Shown here in pieces: positions 55,509 to 63,845 of a DNA stretch of 64,000 nt (within the stretch, counting starts at the first letter, position 1; each line of letters begins with the position of its first letter). The notes beneath the pieces were generated by a model, which saw only the letters and a program-made list of their open reading frames with translations, ran no database searches and was not told the DNA's origin. Position numbers and translations under genes: made by a program. The stretch is from Nitrospirales bacterium. Lineage in GTDB: Bacteria; Nitrospirota; Nitrospiria; Nitrospirales; UBA8639. The stretch is taken from assembly GCA_029261355.1 (NCBI GenBank), contig JAJDBM010000058.1, positions 62,001 through 126,000 on the forward strand, written 5' to 3'.

Positions 55509-55895
55509 TTAAAAGTCGTCAACCGCTACCGGGTGTAATAAGTCTCGAACCGAAAGAATTCCAATAATCCCTTCATTGATATTGGCGACAGCCAAATGCC
55601 TAATGTGGGAACGATCCATTAAGTCAGCCGCCTCAAAAATGGGGCGATCTTCATCAATACAGATCACAGGTGAACTCATGATACGTTTCACCGGTGTGTA
55701 TTCCGCGAATCGATGCATGGAAACTACCTTTCTCACAATGTCCGATTCCGTCACAATACCCACGATTTCTCCATCACGTTCAACAAATACACTGCCAATT
55801 TTCTGAATGCGCATCAAATTGGCAACGACTGACACAGATTTTCTGTCATCGACTGTGATGAGTTGGCGTTGCATAACATCTTGAATGTGAACCAT
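55509..55895 (-). CDS. CBS-domain pair protein
   Basis: A 128-residue soluble protein made of two CBS motifs (about 5-60 and 70-125): VADLMRIQKIGSVFV-like VVANLMRIQKIGSVFV, VGIVTESDIVRKVV, then VKRIMSSPVICIDEDRPIFE and HLAVANINEGIIGILSVRDL. CBS pairs bind adenine nucleotides. It heads the operon with psiE, and the Pho-box-like promoter is 57 bp upstream. A similar CBS protein is encoded at 62637. Confidence 0.88.
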   Translation of the reverse strand: MVHIQDVMQRQLITVDDRKSVSVVANLMRIQKIGSVFVERDGEIVGIVTESDIVRKVVSMHRFAEYTPVKRIMSSPVICIDEDRPIFEAADLMDRSHIRHLAVANINEGIIGILSVRDLLHPVAVDDF

Positions 55896-55951
55896 GATAC
55901 TCTCCCTTCATTGAATGAATAGATGTGAATTGACCGATTTCTATAATGGTA

Positions 55952-55984
55952 AGACTAAACGACCAATGTTACTATTGCGTCACG
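55952..55984 (-). promoter_or_regulatory. Putative Pho box and -10 for the CBS-psiE operon
   Basis: On the minus strand CGTGAC (plus 55979-55984) and AGTAAC (55968-55973) are 11 bp apart. TAGTCT (plus 55952-55957) follows the proximal unit after exactly 10 bp. Confidence 0.6.
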
Positions 55985-56217
55985 GGTATGTATTGTTTTG
56001 GTAAATTGTGAGGAGTCTTGAACCAGATCTTTGCTCGGCTTGCAGGACATTCACTATAGTGTCCTCGTTGTTTTGCTTGCGGATGATCGTAGGAGTTTTT
56101 GAGATCTACAGAAAATAAACTTTTGAATTTCTAGGAGGTTAGGGCTAATAGTTGGTTCCGAATGTCTTCAGTGTTTGAACATTTCGGTAATTACTTATCA
56201 AGAAGTGAAGGAGTCCC

Positions 56218-56889
56218 ATGAGTAGAAAAATCGTGAATATGATGATGCTTTTGAGCGGTATGATGTTTGTGAGTTGTGCGGCACCTCAGTTTTTTACCGT
56301 CACTATCTATGAAAGTCCTTCGAAGAATGTGAGGCTTCAAACGATGGCAGTCGTGGACGAAGGAAAGGCCTATTCTCATCCTGTTTCTCTTTCTGAAGAG
56401 CAAATGACTCAGGTGCTGAAGGGCCTGTACGTGGAAGTGGATACCACGGCGATATCGCTACCGTTTACTCAGAACTCAGGAAGTGATTCGCGGCGTAGAG
56501 CTTTTAGTGACAGGGAAGTACAGTTTTTTGCACCATTGTTTGTGAAAGGACTTCAGCAAGCGACGCCTGAAGAAATTGTCACATTTTTCGAAACCGCAGA
56601 AGTTTCAGATCTTCATGAAGCGACAACATCTGGTGGGATCTTTGTCAGAGAGGAGGAGCTGCATATTATTTTAAGTAATCTCAGTGTCAAAACGTTGATT
56701 TGGCAAGATAATGCTGAATACCAAGCTCCCTATCGATTAGCGCCTCTCGAGCCGATCAATCCAGAGCCTGGACGTTTAATTTTCGAACCAGAGATATTTA
56801 TGGTTCCTGCTCAGTCGACAGGGTGGCTGACGGACCTGAAGGGGAAGCCATGGCAGGCAGCGGTGCTCTACAAGGAGTTGCAACCATAG
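56218..56889 (+). CDS. Lipoprotein of unknown function
   Basis: A 223-residue lipoprotein: signal MSRKIVNMMMLLSGMMFVSC with lipobox VSC-A. The mature part has no family I recognise. It contains SLSEEQMTQVLKGLYVEV, LFVKGLQQATPEEIVTFF and GGIFVREEELHIILSNL, a pattern seen in other unnamed envelope lipoproteins. It stands alone, converging on the porin gene, with a shared hairpin between them. Confidence 0.7.
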   Translation: MSRKIVNMMMLLSGMMFVSCAAPQFFTVTIYESPSKNVRLQTMAVVDEGKAYSHPVSLSEEQMTQVLKGLYVEVDTTAISLPFTQNSGSDSRRRAFSDREVQFFAPLFVKGLQQATPEEIVTFFETAEVSDLHEATTSGGIFVREEELHIILSNLSVKTLIWQDNAEYQAPYRLAPLEPINPEPGRLIFEPEIFMVPAQSTGWLTDLKGKPWQAAVLYKELQP

Positions 56890-56910
56890 ATGATTCATTT
56901 GACATGAAGC

Positions 56911-56950
56911 AAAAAATCGACCGTCTCTCTAGATGGGTAGAGAGACGGTC
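56911..56950 (-). terminator. Intrinsic terminator for the porin gene
   Basis: Twelve-base stem: GACCGTCTCTCT (56919-56930) with AGAGAGACGGTC (56939-56950), loop of eight. Read on the minus strand it is followed by GATTTTTT, a classic T-tract. On the plus strand it may also end the lipoprotein transcript. Confidence 0.85.
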
Positions 56951-57030
56951 ATGAGAAATAAGCGGAGGAGTGCGCCGCCTATGGCCGTTCCTATAACGTT
57001 GAAACGGCTGTCGTGTAATGTCGCACTATC

Positions 57031-58425
57031 TTAGAACGAAACATCCCATTGTAATCGAAAGCGTTGTTCCGTAAGATCTTTGCTAGCAGGTCGATCTAAG
57101 GTTAGATGAGAGACATCCATGGTAATCTTGTTTCGATGTCCAGCAAAAAACCAATTAGTCGCTAGCGTAAATTCTTGTCGTTTGTCGTTTTTCACTGAGA
57201 CATTAGGGTCGACAAATGCATAACGGAATGCAAATTCAAGAGGTTTGGGAACGATAGGAATTAAATAATGAGGAAAGTAGCCAACTTGAGCGTAACTTCC
57301 CATTAAGTTTGTTTTGGACCGACCAACGCCAGGTGCACCACCACCAGAGTCTTTGACTTGCTTCCAATGATATTCATGTTGAATTGATAAGCCTCGCCAT
57401 TTGAGAGCGAATTCCTCCATGATTCCTTCCACGCGAAATTGTCCATTTGCAGCAGTTCCATCTCCCGTAAAGGATCCCCCCGCAGATGTCGTACCTCCTA
57501 AAGTCCCACAACCACTGGACGACCATCGTGTACATTTTCCGGTGGTCGTATAGCCGGCAAATGCTATGCTGGCGGCTGGTTGCTTATGATATTTGATATC
57601 GCTTTGCTGCCATTTGAGATCTCTGCCCAAGAAGTTCCATTGGAAGCGAGCCATGTACATCATTTGATCATCATCATTGGCTTCACCACGCCCTGAACCT
57701 GTGAACACACCGGCGTAGTACCATGAGTCAAATGGAGTTCCTGGAGCTAGGTGTCCATAAGCCATAATTCCGACCTGACGATCGATGCTAAAGACTCGAT
57801 TTACGATTGATCGTTCAACGAACTGTTGTTTCCCGGATGAATCGACTCGCTCCCGATTATAGTTCACTTTCCATTGACCAAGGCGAATTTGAAACCATTT
57901 ATATTTTTCCAACATGATTCGCCAGTCAATGAGACGCGTTGATGATCCGTTTGGATTTGCACCTGAAGAACGTGTTGGTTGCCAATCGACTTCAAAGTAG
58001 TATTTGAGCCATGGCTGATAGCCGTGTCCTCCAACTTTCATACGAACACGACGAAGTTCAAATGTTGACTCATCTTGGTCGTTAAAGTTCCCCACACTTC
58101 GAGGGTCTCCACGTTCTGGGTACGAAAAACGACCTTGAAATCTCCATTGTATTGCAGTTTTAAACAGTCCATCGACCGTGGAGAAGGTAAATCCTTTTTT
58201 GTCCCAGTTGACTCGTACATTAGATTTGTTGTCTTCTTGTTTTTCTCTTTCTTCGACCATTTTTTCTTCATTGGCCTGAATTCTGGTGTAATCTTCTTTA
58301 GAGATTGTTCCTTTTTCACGAAGGACATCCGCAAGTGTGTCTCCAGCATGAGCTGAGAGTGGCGCGATACTCCAACAAATCAGCAACATGATGGGAATGA
58401 ATACTGGTGCAACTTTTTGAAACAT
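57031..58425 (-). CDS. Phosphate-selective porin, OprO/OprP family
   Basis: A 464-residue outer-membrane beta-barrel. Start 58425 follows GGAGGG and gives the signal peptide MFQKVAPVFIPIMLLICWSI with cleavage near AHA-GD; an open frame to 58476 is rejected. A short coiled coil (ISKEDYTRIQANEEKMVEER) leads to VDGLFKTAIQWRFQGRFSYP and FELRRVRMKVGGH, typical of OprO/P. The barrel ends with FRLQWDVSF, closing in Phe as outer-membrane proteins do. It would admit phosphate or polyphosphate to the periplasm. It has its own Pho box and a strong terminator. Confidence 0.9.
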   Translation of the reverse strand: MFQKVAPVFIPIMLLICWSIAPLSAHAGDTLADVLREKGTISKEDYTRIQANEEKMVEEREKQEDNKSNVRVNWDKKGFTFSTVDGLFKTAIQWRFQGRFSYPERGDPRSVGNFNDQDESTFELRRVRMKVGGHGYQPWLKYYFEVDWQPTRSSGANPNGSSTRLIDWRIMLEKYKWFQIRLGQWKVNYNRERVDSSGKQQFVERSIVNRVFSIDRQVGIMAYGHLAPGTPFDSWYYAGVFTGSGRGEANDDDQMMYMARFQWNFLGRDLKWQQSDIKYHKQPAASIAFAGYTTTGKCTRWSSSGCGTLGGTTSAGGSFTGDGTAANGQFRVEGIMEEFALKWRGLSIQHEYHWKQVKDSGGGAPGVGRSKTNLMGSYAQVGYFPHYLIPIVPKPLEFAFRYAFVDPNVSVKNDKRQEFTLATNWFFAGHRNKITMDVSHLTLDRPASKDLTEQRFRLQWDVSF

Positions 58426-58494
58426 GTGACCCTCCAAAATGAGTGATATTGTACGTAACAGTGTTTGTGTGTTCATGTTGTATCCTTGGCTGTG

Positions 58495-58531
58495 AGGATA
58501 GACGAGATCTGTTACGTTCGTGTTACGTCAG
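58495..58531 (-). promoter_or_regulatory. Putative Pho box and -10 for the porin gene
   Basis: Plus-strand TGTTACGTTCG (58510-58520) and TGTTACGTCAG (58521-58531) are an 11-bp direct repeat with 9 of 11 identities. On the minus strand the units read CGTAAC, and TATCCT (58500-58495) follows the proximal one after exactly 10 bp. This is the clearest box in the window. Confidence 0.82.
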
Positions 58532-58604
58532 AGTCAAGACGTGGTTAAAAGTGAAGCAAGACGAAGTGCGTAGGATGAAAAATCGAGGAGGACGTGAGTC
58601 TGAC

Positions 58605-59450
58605 TTACCCTCGTATGCCGTTGATGTAGGCTGTGGTGAGCTCGTGTTGCGGGTTTTCAAATATTTGCTGTGTTGGTCCGAACTCAATGAGTTCGCCGGT
58701 GTGATGCTGATTCCAAAAAATTCCAACATAATCAGCAATGCGTCTGGCTTGAGCGAGATTGTGCGTGACAATGACGACGGTGTATTGCCCTCGTAGGCTA
58801 AAGATTAAATCTTCGACGATCCCGCTAGAGAGAGGGTCGAGCGCACTGCAGGGTTCATCCATCAAGAGGACATCCGGAGAAAGAACGAGGGCGCGTGCGA
58901 TGCATAGACGTTGCTGTTGTCCCCCAGAGAGAGTCAATGCCGATGCCTGGAGGCGGTCTTTCACTTCATTCCAAAGTCCGACATCCATCAATGATTGTTG
59001 TATACGTTCTTCAATGTGTGTGGGAGCAGTGATGCCATGTTCTTTCAGGGGAAAGGCAAGGTTTTTGTGAATTGACATGGGGAATGGGTTGGGGTTTTGA
59101 AAGATCATGCCGACGCGTCGGCGTAGTTGAAGGACATCGATGGTGGGCGAGAGAATATCGAGATCGTGTAACTGGATTTGGCCCGAGACTCGACATTCTG
59201 GCATTAAATCCACGAGCCGATTGATGCACATTAAGAAACTAGATTTTCCACTACCCGAGGGGCCGACAATGGCTGTCAAACACCCACGATTAACGGTGAG
59301 TGAAACATTCTTAAAGGCTGGGATGTGGTTGTATGAGAGAGAAAGATTGGTCGTTTGGATAAATGGGAGTGGGTCACAACAGGGGGCAATCTTTTGGGGT
59401 GACTGGGAGAGTGGTGTCTGTGATGATTCAGGTTTTTTTGTAAAACTCAT
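58605..59450 (-). CDS. pstB: Second phosphate ABC transporter ATPase, PstB type
   Basis: A 281-residue ATPase, paralogue of the one at 19686. Walker A GPSGSGKSS (Ser for the usual final Thr), Q-loop VGMIFQNPNPFPMS, signature [18 protein letters not shown], Walker [14 protein letters not shown] and H-loop VIVTHNLAQA are intact. Start 59450 overlaps the pstA stop (ATGA); the longer frame to 59492 is rejected. It is the last gene of the arsR-pstSCAB operon; no phoU follows. Confidence 0.9.
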   Translation of the reverse strand: MSFTKKPESSQTPLSQSPQKIAPCCDPLPFIQTTNLSLSYNHIPAFKNVSLTVNRGCLTAIVGPSGSGKSSFLMCINRLVDLMPECRVSGQIQLHDLDILSPTIDVLQLRRRVGMIFQNPNPFPMSIHKNLAFPLKEHGITAPTHIEERIQQSLMDVGLWNEVKDRLQASALTLSGGQQQRLCIARALVLSPDVLLMDEPCSALDPLSSGIVEDLIFSLRGQYTVVIVTHNLAQARRIADYVGIFWNQHHTGELIEFGPTQQIFENPQHELTTAYINGIRG

Positions 59451-60301
59451 GTCGTGAGAATCCTTGTTCGAGCCCAGAGTCCTGATATCCAACTCGACAG
59501 ACTATTCAGCATAACAAGACAGGCTATTAATGCTAGGGCTGTAGCATAGGCGGCTTGGTCTCCACCTGGGACGTTCATTGAGAGATCGTAAATATGAATG
59601 GAGAGGGCACGACCTGAGTCGAGTAAAGACTCTGGCATTCGGTCGACATACCCACTGGTAAAGATGAGTGCTGCTGTTTCTGCGATTGCTCGCCCAAGTC
59701 CTAAGATGAAGCCGACGAGAAGGGATGGAATAGCCGCTGGTAACAGTAGGTGAAAGAGCGTGGATTTTTTCGTCAGTCCTAAGGCTGATGCCGATAGACG
59801 ATAGTCTTGTGGCAATGCACGAAATCCTTCTTCAGTCGTACGAATCAATATTGGAAGTACCATACAGGCCAAGGTCAAACCTCCTGAGAGAATTGAAAAT
59901 CCAAGACCAAGGAGTTGGCAAAAGAATGCGTTCCCGAATAGCCCAAAGACGATGGACGGAACACTGGCTAGTACATCTAAGCTTCGTCGAATGAATTGGG
60001 AAAATGGTTGAGACACTGACGTCCATTCAGCAAGAAAGACTGCGGCTCCTAGGCCAATAGGGAGGGAAACAGACATGCATACCAGAAGAATCAGCCCGGT
60101 CGAAACAAGAATAGTACTAATCCCGCCTTGACGACCGGCGTTGGCAGGAGGACTTATTAAGAATTCCCAAGAAAGATAACGTGTGCCTTGCCAGATGACA
60201 TCTCCAATTAACCAAAGAAACGCGCAGCCAACCAATCCTGCCACGGTCCATATCGCCAATGTTGGCAGGAGCGAATCGTTGAGTAATCGAGGTTTATTCA
60301 T
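59447..60301 (-). CDS. pstA: Second phosphate ABC transporter permease, PstA type
   Basis: A 284-residue inner-membrane permease of normal size, unlike the 544-residue PstA of the first operon. It has six hydrophobic segments, the motif DVLASVPSIVFGLFGNAF, the coupling loop EEGFRALPQDYRLSASALG and GLGRAIAETAALIFTSG. It overlaps pstC by 8 bp upstream and pstB by 4 bp downstream, so all are translationally coupled. Confidence 0.9.
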   Translation of the reverse strand: MNKPRLLNDSLLPTLAIWTVAGLVGCAFLWLIGDVIWQGTRYLSWEFLISPPANAGRQGGISTILVSTGLILLVCMSVSLPIGLGAAVFLAEWTSVSQPFSQFIRRSLDVLASVPSIVFGLFGNAFFCQLLGLGFSILSGGLTLACMVLPILIRTTEEGFRALPQDYRLSASALGLTKKSTLFHLLLPAAIPSLLVGFILGLGRAIAETAALIFTSGYVDRMPESLLDSGRALSIHIYDLSMNVPGGDQAAYATALALIACLVMLNSLSSWISGLWARTRILTT

Positions 60302-61169
60302 ATCCTTTAGGTCGAAAGCGTTGCGCGGTGATGATCAAACTTACCACCATGAGTAACAGGAGCAGGCCAGTCAAGAAGAGGGAGGCTCGGTGAGCGTCCG
60401 TGGCATAGGCCATTTCTAAGGCAATATTGGCGGTCAAGGTGCGAATTGGGTCAAAGAGGCTTGATGGGATTTGGACGACATTTCCGCAGACCATCACGAT
60501 AGCCATCGTTTCCCCGATAGCTCGACTCGTTTGCAGTATGACACCGGTGAGAATGCCAGACCATGCTGTTGGCACAATGATGTAACGAATCATACTCCAG
60601 CGTTTGAGCCCGAGAGCGGTGGCGCTTTGGATAATTTCCTTTGGCACTTGTCGTAAAGCGGATTCACTGACCAAGGTCACTGTGGGTAAAATCATGATGG
60701 TTAACACGATGATGCCAGCTATAAGGCTTGGCCCGGGTGGTTGGATGCGCGCAATGAGAGGAACAAGTACGACAAGGCCCCAGAGTCCGTATACCACGGA
60801 AGGTACCCCAGCCAGGAGTTCAATGCCTTTGCGGTAGAGAGACGCGACTATTGGTGGGGCGTAGAACTGACAAAAGATGGCAAGTAGCAGGCCGAGTGGC
60901 GTCGAAAGTACAACGGCTCCACTCGTCACTAGTAATGTGCCGAACAACATGGGAACGAGATTATAGGACTGTTCCGTTGGATGCCACGACGGATCAGTAA
61001 AGAAGGCGATGAGGCCAATATCTCGAATGGCAGGGAATGATTCGACAACAAGGAAGATCAGAATAAAGACCACGATTACTCCTGCAATTCCTGAAAGACT
61101 CTTCAGGATTAAGAAGAGGAGTTGATCAGCCTTGGAGAGGGACGAAGTAGTATTGGGAGACCAGATCAT
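60294..61169 (-). CDS. pstC: Second phosphate ABC transporter permease, PstC type
   Basis: A 291-residue inner-membrane permease. Motifs: GIELLAGVPSVVYGLWGLVV, coupling loop LRQVPKEIIQSATALGLKRW and TSRAIGETMAIVMVCGN. It lacks the large periplasmic insertion of the PstC encoded at 15725. The start overlaps the end of pstS by 44 bp; a shorter start is possible but the first 20 residues look normal. Confidence 0.9.
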   Translation of the reverse strand: MIWSPNTTSSLSKADQLLFLILKSLSGIAGVIVVFILIFLVVESFPAIRDIGLIAFFTDPSWHPTEQSYNLVPMLFGTLLVTSGAVVLSTPLGLLLAIFCQFYAPPIVASLYRKGIELLAGVPSVVYGLWGLVVLVPLIARIQPPGPSLIAGIIVLTIMILPTVTLVSESALRQVPKEIIQSATALGLKRWSMIRYIIVPTAWSGILTGVILQTSRAIGETMAIVMVCGNVVQIPSSLFDPIRTLTANIALEMAYATDAHRASLFLTGLLLLLMVVSLIITAQRFRPKGYE

Positions 61170-61956
61170 AGCTGTCAGAAGATCGTGCGAAATCGATAAA
61201 CATCTTCAATGTGCCAGTTGGGACGGACTTGGTGACCAAGGTTAAAGGACGTGAAAGTGGGAATCGCCCACTCAGGACCTCATCGAGTGATGCTGGGATA
61301 GCTCCAAGCCCCAACAATTTAATCGGGATATCATGAGAGGCACTATAGGCAGCCGTTCCAATGGACACATAGCCAATGGCATGCGGATTTCCTGAGACGA
61401 CTTTGATGCCTTGTTCATTGTCTCCAATGACGACATGGGCTTTAATCTGGGTGCTGTGTAGGTTGAAATGCTTTAGAAAGAGTTCTAGCGTTGCCCGTCC
61501 CTCTGCTTTATTCACGACCGTAATCGGGGCATCGATACCTCCTATCTCTTTCCAATTGCTCACGCTACCTGTGTAAATATTCACGATGGCTTGGTCATCG
61601 AGAGAAGACAGTGGGTTGGACTGATGGACAATAAATCCAATGCCGTCATGAGCAATGACTGTACTATGAAGATCTCTCTCACTATATTTGAGTGAGCGTG
61701 AGGCCATTCCAATATGTGCGATTCCCTGCCGAATATCAGCGATCCCGCGAGATGAGCCCCCGGTCTGCACATCAATACGAGTACCAGGATGTTGCACCTC
61801 AAATCGTTTCCCAATTTCTGAGACAAGAGGGGCAATTGTGCTTGATCCAGTCAGGATCAGTTTAGTATTGGTCGAGTGAGCCGCTGGCGATTCTTGGCAA
61901 GCGGTGGTCGCTAGCATGAATAAGATGATGGAGAAGTATCTGATGATATTGAGCAT
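61126..61956 (-). CDS. pstS: Second phosphate-binding lipoprotein, PstS type
   Basis: A 276-residue lipoprotein, signal MLNIIRYFSIILFMLATTAC with the lipid Cys20. Ligand loops are those of PstS: TGSSTIAPLVSEIG, TGGSSRGIADIRQG and EGRATLELFLKHF (the loop often SGT in other PstS). It is only distantly related to the soluble PstS at 14606. It overlaps the preceding arsR by one base. Regulation by an ArsR protein suggests that arsenate or metal exposure, not phosphate alone, controls it; phosphate/arsenate selectivity cannot be read from the sequence. Confidence 0.88.
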   Translation of the reverse strand: MLNIIRYFSIILFMLATTACQESPAAHSTNTKLILTGSSTIAPLVSEIGKRFEVQHPGTRIDVQTGGSSRGIADIRQGIAHIGMASRSLKYSERDLHSTVIAHDGIGFIVHQSNPLSSLDDQAIVNIYTGSVSNWKEIGGIDAPITVVNKAEGRATLELFLKHFNLHSTQIKAHVVIGDNEQGIKVVSGNPHAIGYVSIGTAAYSASHDIPIKLLGLGAIPASLDEVLSGRFPLSRPLTLVTKSVPTGTLKMFIDFARSSDSYDLVSQYYFVPLQG

Positions 61957-62303
61957 TATCGTGAATTGTGCTTTTTCGTCTGTTTAGGAAATGAGAGTTG
62001 GCAACAGCCAAGGTCAAGCGTTTTTCCCTCTGCTCCTGTGGAGACATTGGGTGCGAGTTGATACAGCATGGCTTTTCCTTCTCGTGTGGCTTGAACGAGT
62101 CCAGCCTCTCGCAATTGTGCTAAATGGTGTGACAGTAAACTTTGCTCTATCTGCAAAGCATGGCTCAGATCACTGACATGTTTGGGGTGGTCTAGTAAGG
62201 ATTCAAGGACAGCCAAGCGAGTGGTGTCGGCAAGAACCTTGAGCTTATTGGCGCACGAGGGAGCGTGAGACTTCATAGTCGTGAAGTCTTCGAACGGAGC
62301 CAT
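61956..62303 (-). CDS. ArsR/SmtB-family repressor leading the second pst operon
   Basis: A winged-helix repressor of up to 115 residues: KLKVLADTTRLAVLESLL, HVSDLSHALQIEQSLLSHHL and LREAGLVQATREGKAMLYQL. The helix-3 metal motif CVC is absent (VSD instead). Cys17 and the vicinal pair Cys100-Cys101 near the C-terminus remain, reminiscent of Acidithiobacillus ArsR, where C-terminal cysteines bind As(III). Start codon ATG 62303 has no ribosome site; ATG 62276 is an alternative that keeps the whole fold and Cys17. It is followed directly by pstSCAB, and its own promoter carries a matching operator. Confidence 0.85.
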   Translation of the reverse strand: MAPFEDFTTMKSHAPSCANKLKVLADTTRLAVLESLLDHPKHVSDLSHALQIEQSLLSHHLAQLREAGLVQATREGKAMLYQLAPNVSTGAEGKTLDLGCCQLSFPKQTKKHNSR

Positions 62304-62310
62304 TCGTTAC

Positions 62311-62326
62311 ATGAATAACAGTTCAT
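62311..62326 (-). promoter_or_regulatory. ArsR/SmtB-type operator
   Basis: ATGAA-N6-TTCAT inverted repeat (perfect five-base arms), read on either strand. It closely resembles the TGAA-N6-TTCA operators of SmtB/CadC/ArsR repressors. It begins 8 bp before the upstream ATG and directly follows the -10 region, so a bound repressor would block transcription. Confidence 0.7.
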
Positions 62327-62334
62327 ATGACAAA

Positions 62335-62363
62335 TTTTTATGGTATTTATGAAAGAATGTCAA
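62335..62363 (-). promoter_or_regulatory. Sigma-70-like promoter of arsR-pstSCAB
   Basis: Minus-strand TTGACA (plus 62358-62363, a perfect -35) and TAAAAA (plus 62335-62340) separated by exactly 17 bp. Transcription would begin near 62327, inside the operator. Confidence 0.7.
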
Positions 62364-62636
62364 TGGACAGATCAATAGGAAAATACTAGGCAGGAAAAAA
62401 GAATGAAATTTTCTCTTGTCATGCTGCATCTTCTCATAGATAAAACAATAGAGAGGCATCGAGGTAGACTATGGGGTGAGATTTCTTCAAAATATAGCGA
62501 ATTCAAATAAGTTCCAGTTGAACTATGCTGACTTTCCCTGCGGTATCAAACACTTCAAGGTACGAAAGTTAACTGAACCGGCTATACGACATTCATGATT
62601 GATCATACCTGGCATCCACAAAAAGGAGGATGTGTT
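62364..62636. other. Intergenic region between arsR and the CBS gene
   Basis: About 270 bases holding the start region of the divergent CBS-domain gene. I see no gene; GTTCCAGTTGAAC at about 62511 is a short inverted repeat of unknown meaning. Confidence 0.4.
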
Positions 62637-63029
62637 ATGGCGACTGTTGGACAACTCATGACCAAAGACTTAAGTGTGATCGGTGAAGAAGCGAGTATTC
62701 AAGAGGCGGCACGGCAGATGCAGAATAGGAAAATTGGTTCGCTTTTAGTTCAGAATGATCAAGAGTACGTAGGAATTATCACTGAGACCGATGTGGTGCG
62801 TGCAGTCGCTGAAGAACAGGAGATCGGACTGTTAACGGTACAAGGTCTCATGTCCAGCCCTATTATCGCGATTGAGACAAAACTTTCGCCACAATATGCA
62901 CGTGATTTGATGGCGGATCGTCACATACGTCATTTGGTCGTGCGAGAAAATGATATTATTGTTGGAATGATTTCTGTGCGTGATCTTTTGGGGTATTTTA
63001 AAACAGTTGCTAAGAATAATGTGGAGTAA
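62637..63029 (+). CDS. CBS-domain pair protein
   Basis: A 130-residue soluble protein of two CBS motifs: LMTKDLSVIGEEASIQEAAR, KIGSLLVQNDQEYVGIITET and VQGLMSSPIIAIETKLSPQY, then RHIRHLVVRENDIIVGMISV. Start 62637 follows AAGGAGG; an upstream in-frame ATG at 62595 is rejected. It is similar in plan to the CBS protein at 55509 and is divergent from the arsR-pst operon. Ligand and partner unknown. Confidence 0.87.
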   Translation: MATVGQLMTKDLSVIGEEASIQEAARQMQNRKIGSLLVQNDQEYVGIITETDVVRAVAEEQEIGLLTVQGLMSSPIIAIETKLSPQYARDLMADRHIRHLVVRENDIIVGMISVRDLLGYFKTVAKNNVE

Positions 63030-63089
63030 GCAGTGTTCACCATCTCGAGTAGTCAGAGAGTTCCCCTGCTACTTCTTGTGTCTTCATGC

Positions 63090-63845
63090 TTAGCTATACT
63101 TCGAGTAGCTGCTCCGTTGTGGGCGTGATTTTAACATCACGCCTAGTAGCAGCCCAAGGAAGACCAGGCCCCCACCGATCATCAGCCAATCGCGTTGAAC
63201 ATTTTCTGTCAACCGGGCCTCTGTCGCTGAGAGCTCTCCTACCTCCTCAGATAAGAGTTTGTTTTGTTGAGTCAGTGCGACATTCTGGTTATGCAGGTTA
63301 ATGGCATCACCAGAAATTCGCTTCAGCTCCGCAAGCTCTTTGGCTAAGGTATCCCCTCGAGAAGTTAATGTCTTGTTCGTCGTTTCGACCTCTTTATGTT
63401 GAGACTGGATGCTCTTACGCGCTTGACGCTCTTTCTCAATCTTGGCTTGGAGGTTCTTTAGACGCTTCTTGGCCGTGGCCAGTTTCATGCGTGCGGTGGG
63501 TTCTCCGATGAGGTATTGCGTTCGTATCCAACCTTCAGTCTCTCCGTTCGTTCGAACCTGTGTGAATTCGGCTTCTTCATTAATTGCAAGCACCGTGAGT
63601 TGTGTTCCGCTGGGTAGGCCGCGATGAATGATGCGATGGGCGGTCGAAGGCCCACTGCGCAACGGTACGTTCAACACATCAGTGATGTAGGCCGCGTCTC
63701 CGACTGCTGCTATGGCCTGTGTAGTCAATGTGAGACTGGGGAGTAAAAGCAAGACGAGATAGATCAAAAATGTCAAAATGATCGTCCTCCTTGTGGTGAG
63801 AGCATTGCTGCAGATAGGAGTGTTCTTTGTGCAAAGATTGCGCAC
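63090..63845 (-). CDS. SH3-domain protein with coiled coil and C-terminal membrane helix (TIGR04211/YgiM type)
   Basis: A 251-residue envelope protein. The N-terminal signal-like helix is IILTFLIYLVLLLLPSLTL; a bacterial SH3 domain (about 50-110: YITDVLNVPLRSGPSTAHRI, WIRTQYLIGEP) follows, then a coiled coil of about 100 residues (RLKNLQAKIEKERQARKSIQ, NVALTQQNKLLSEEVGELSA), and a C-terminal membrane helix (WLMIGGGLVFLGLLLGVML) with a basic tail. This order is that of YgiM/TIGR04211 proteins, whose role is unclear. It converges on the CBS gene with 60 bp between the stops. Confidence 0.88.
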   Translation of the reverse strand: MRNLCTKNTPICSNALTTRRTIILTFLIYLVLLLLPSLTLTTQAIAAVGDAAYITDVLNVPLRSGPSTAHRIIHRGLPSGTQLTVLAINEEAEFTQVRTNGETEGWIRTQYLIGEPTARMKLATAKKRLKNLQAKIEKERQARKSIQSQHKEVETTNKTLTSRGDTLAKELAELKRISGDAINLHNQNVALTQQNKLLSEEVGELSATEARLTENVQRDWLMIGGGLVFLGLLLGVMLKSRPQRSSYSKYS

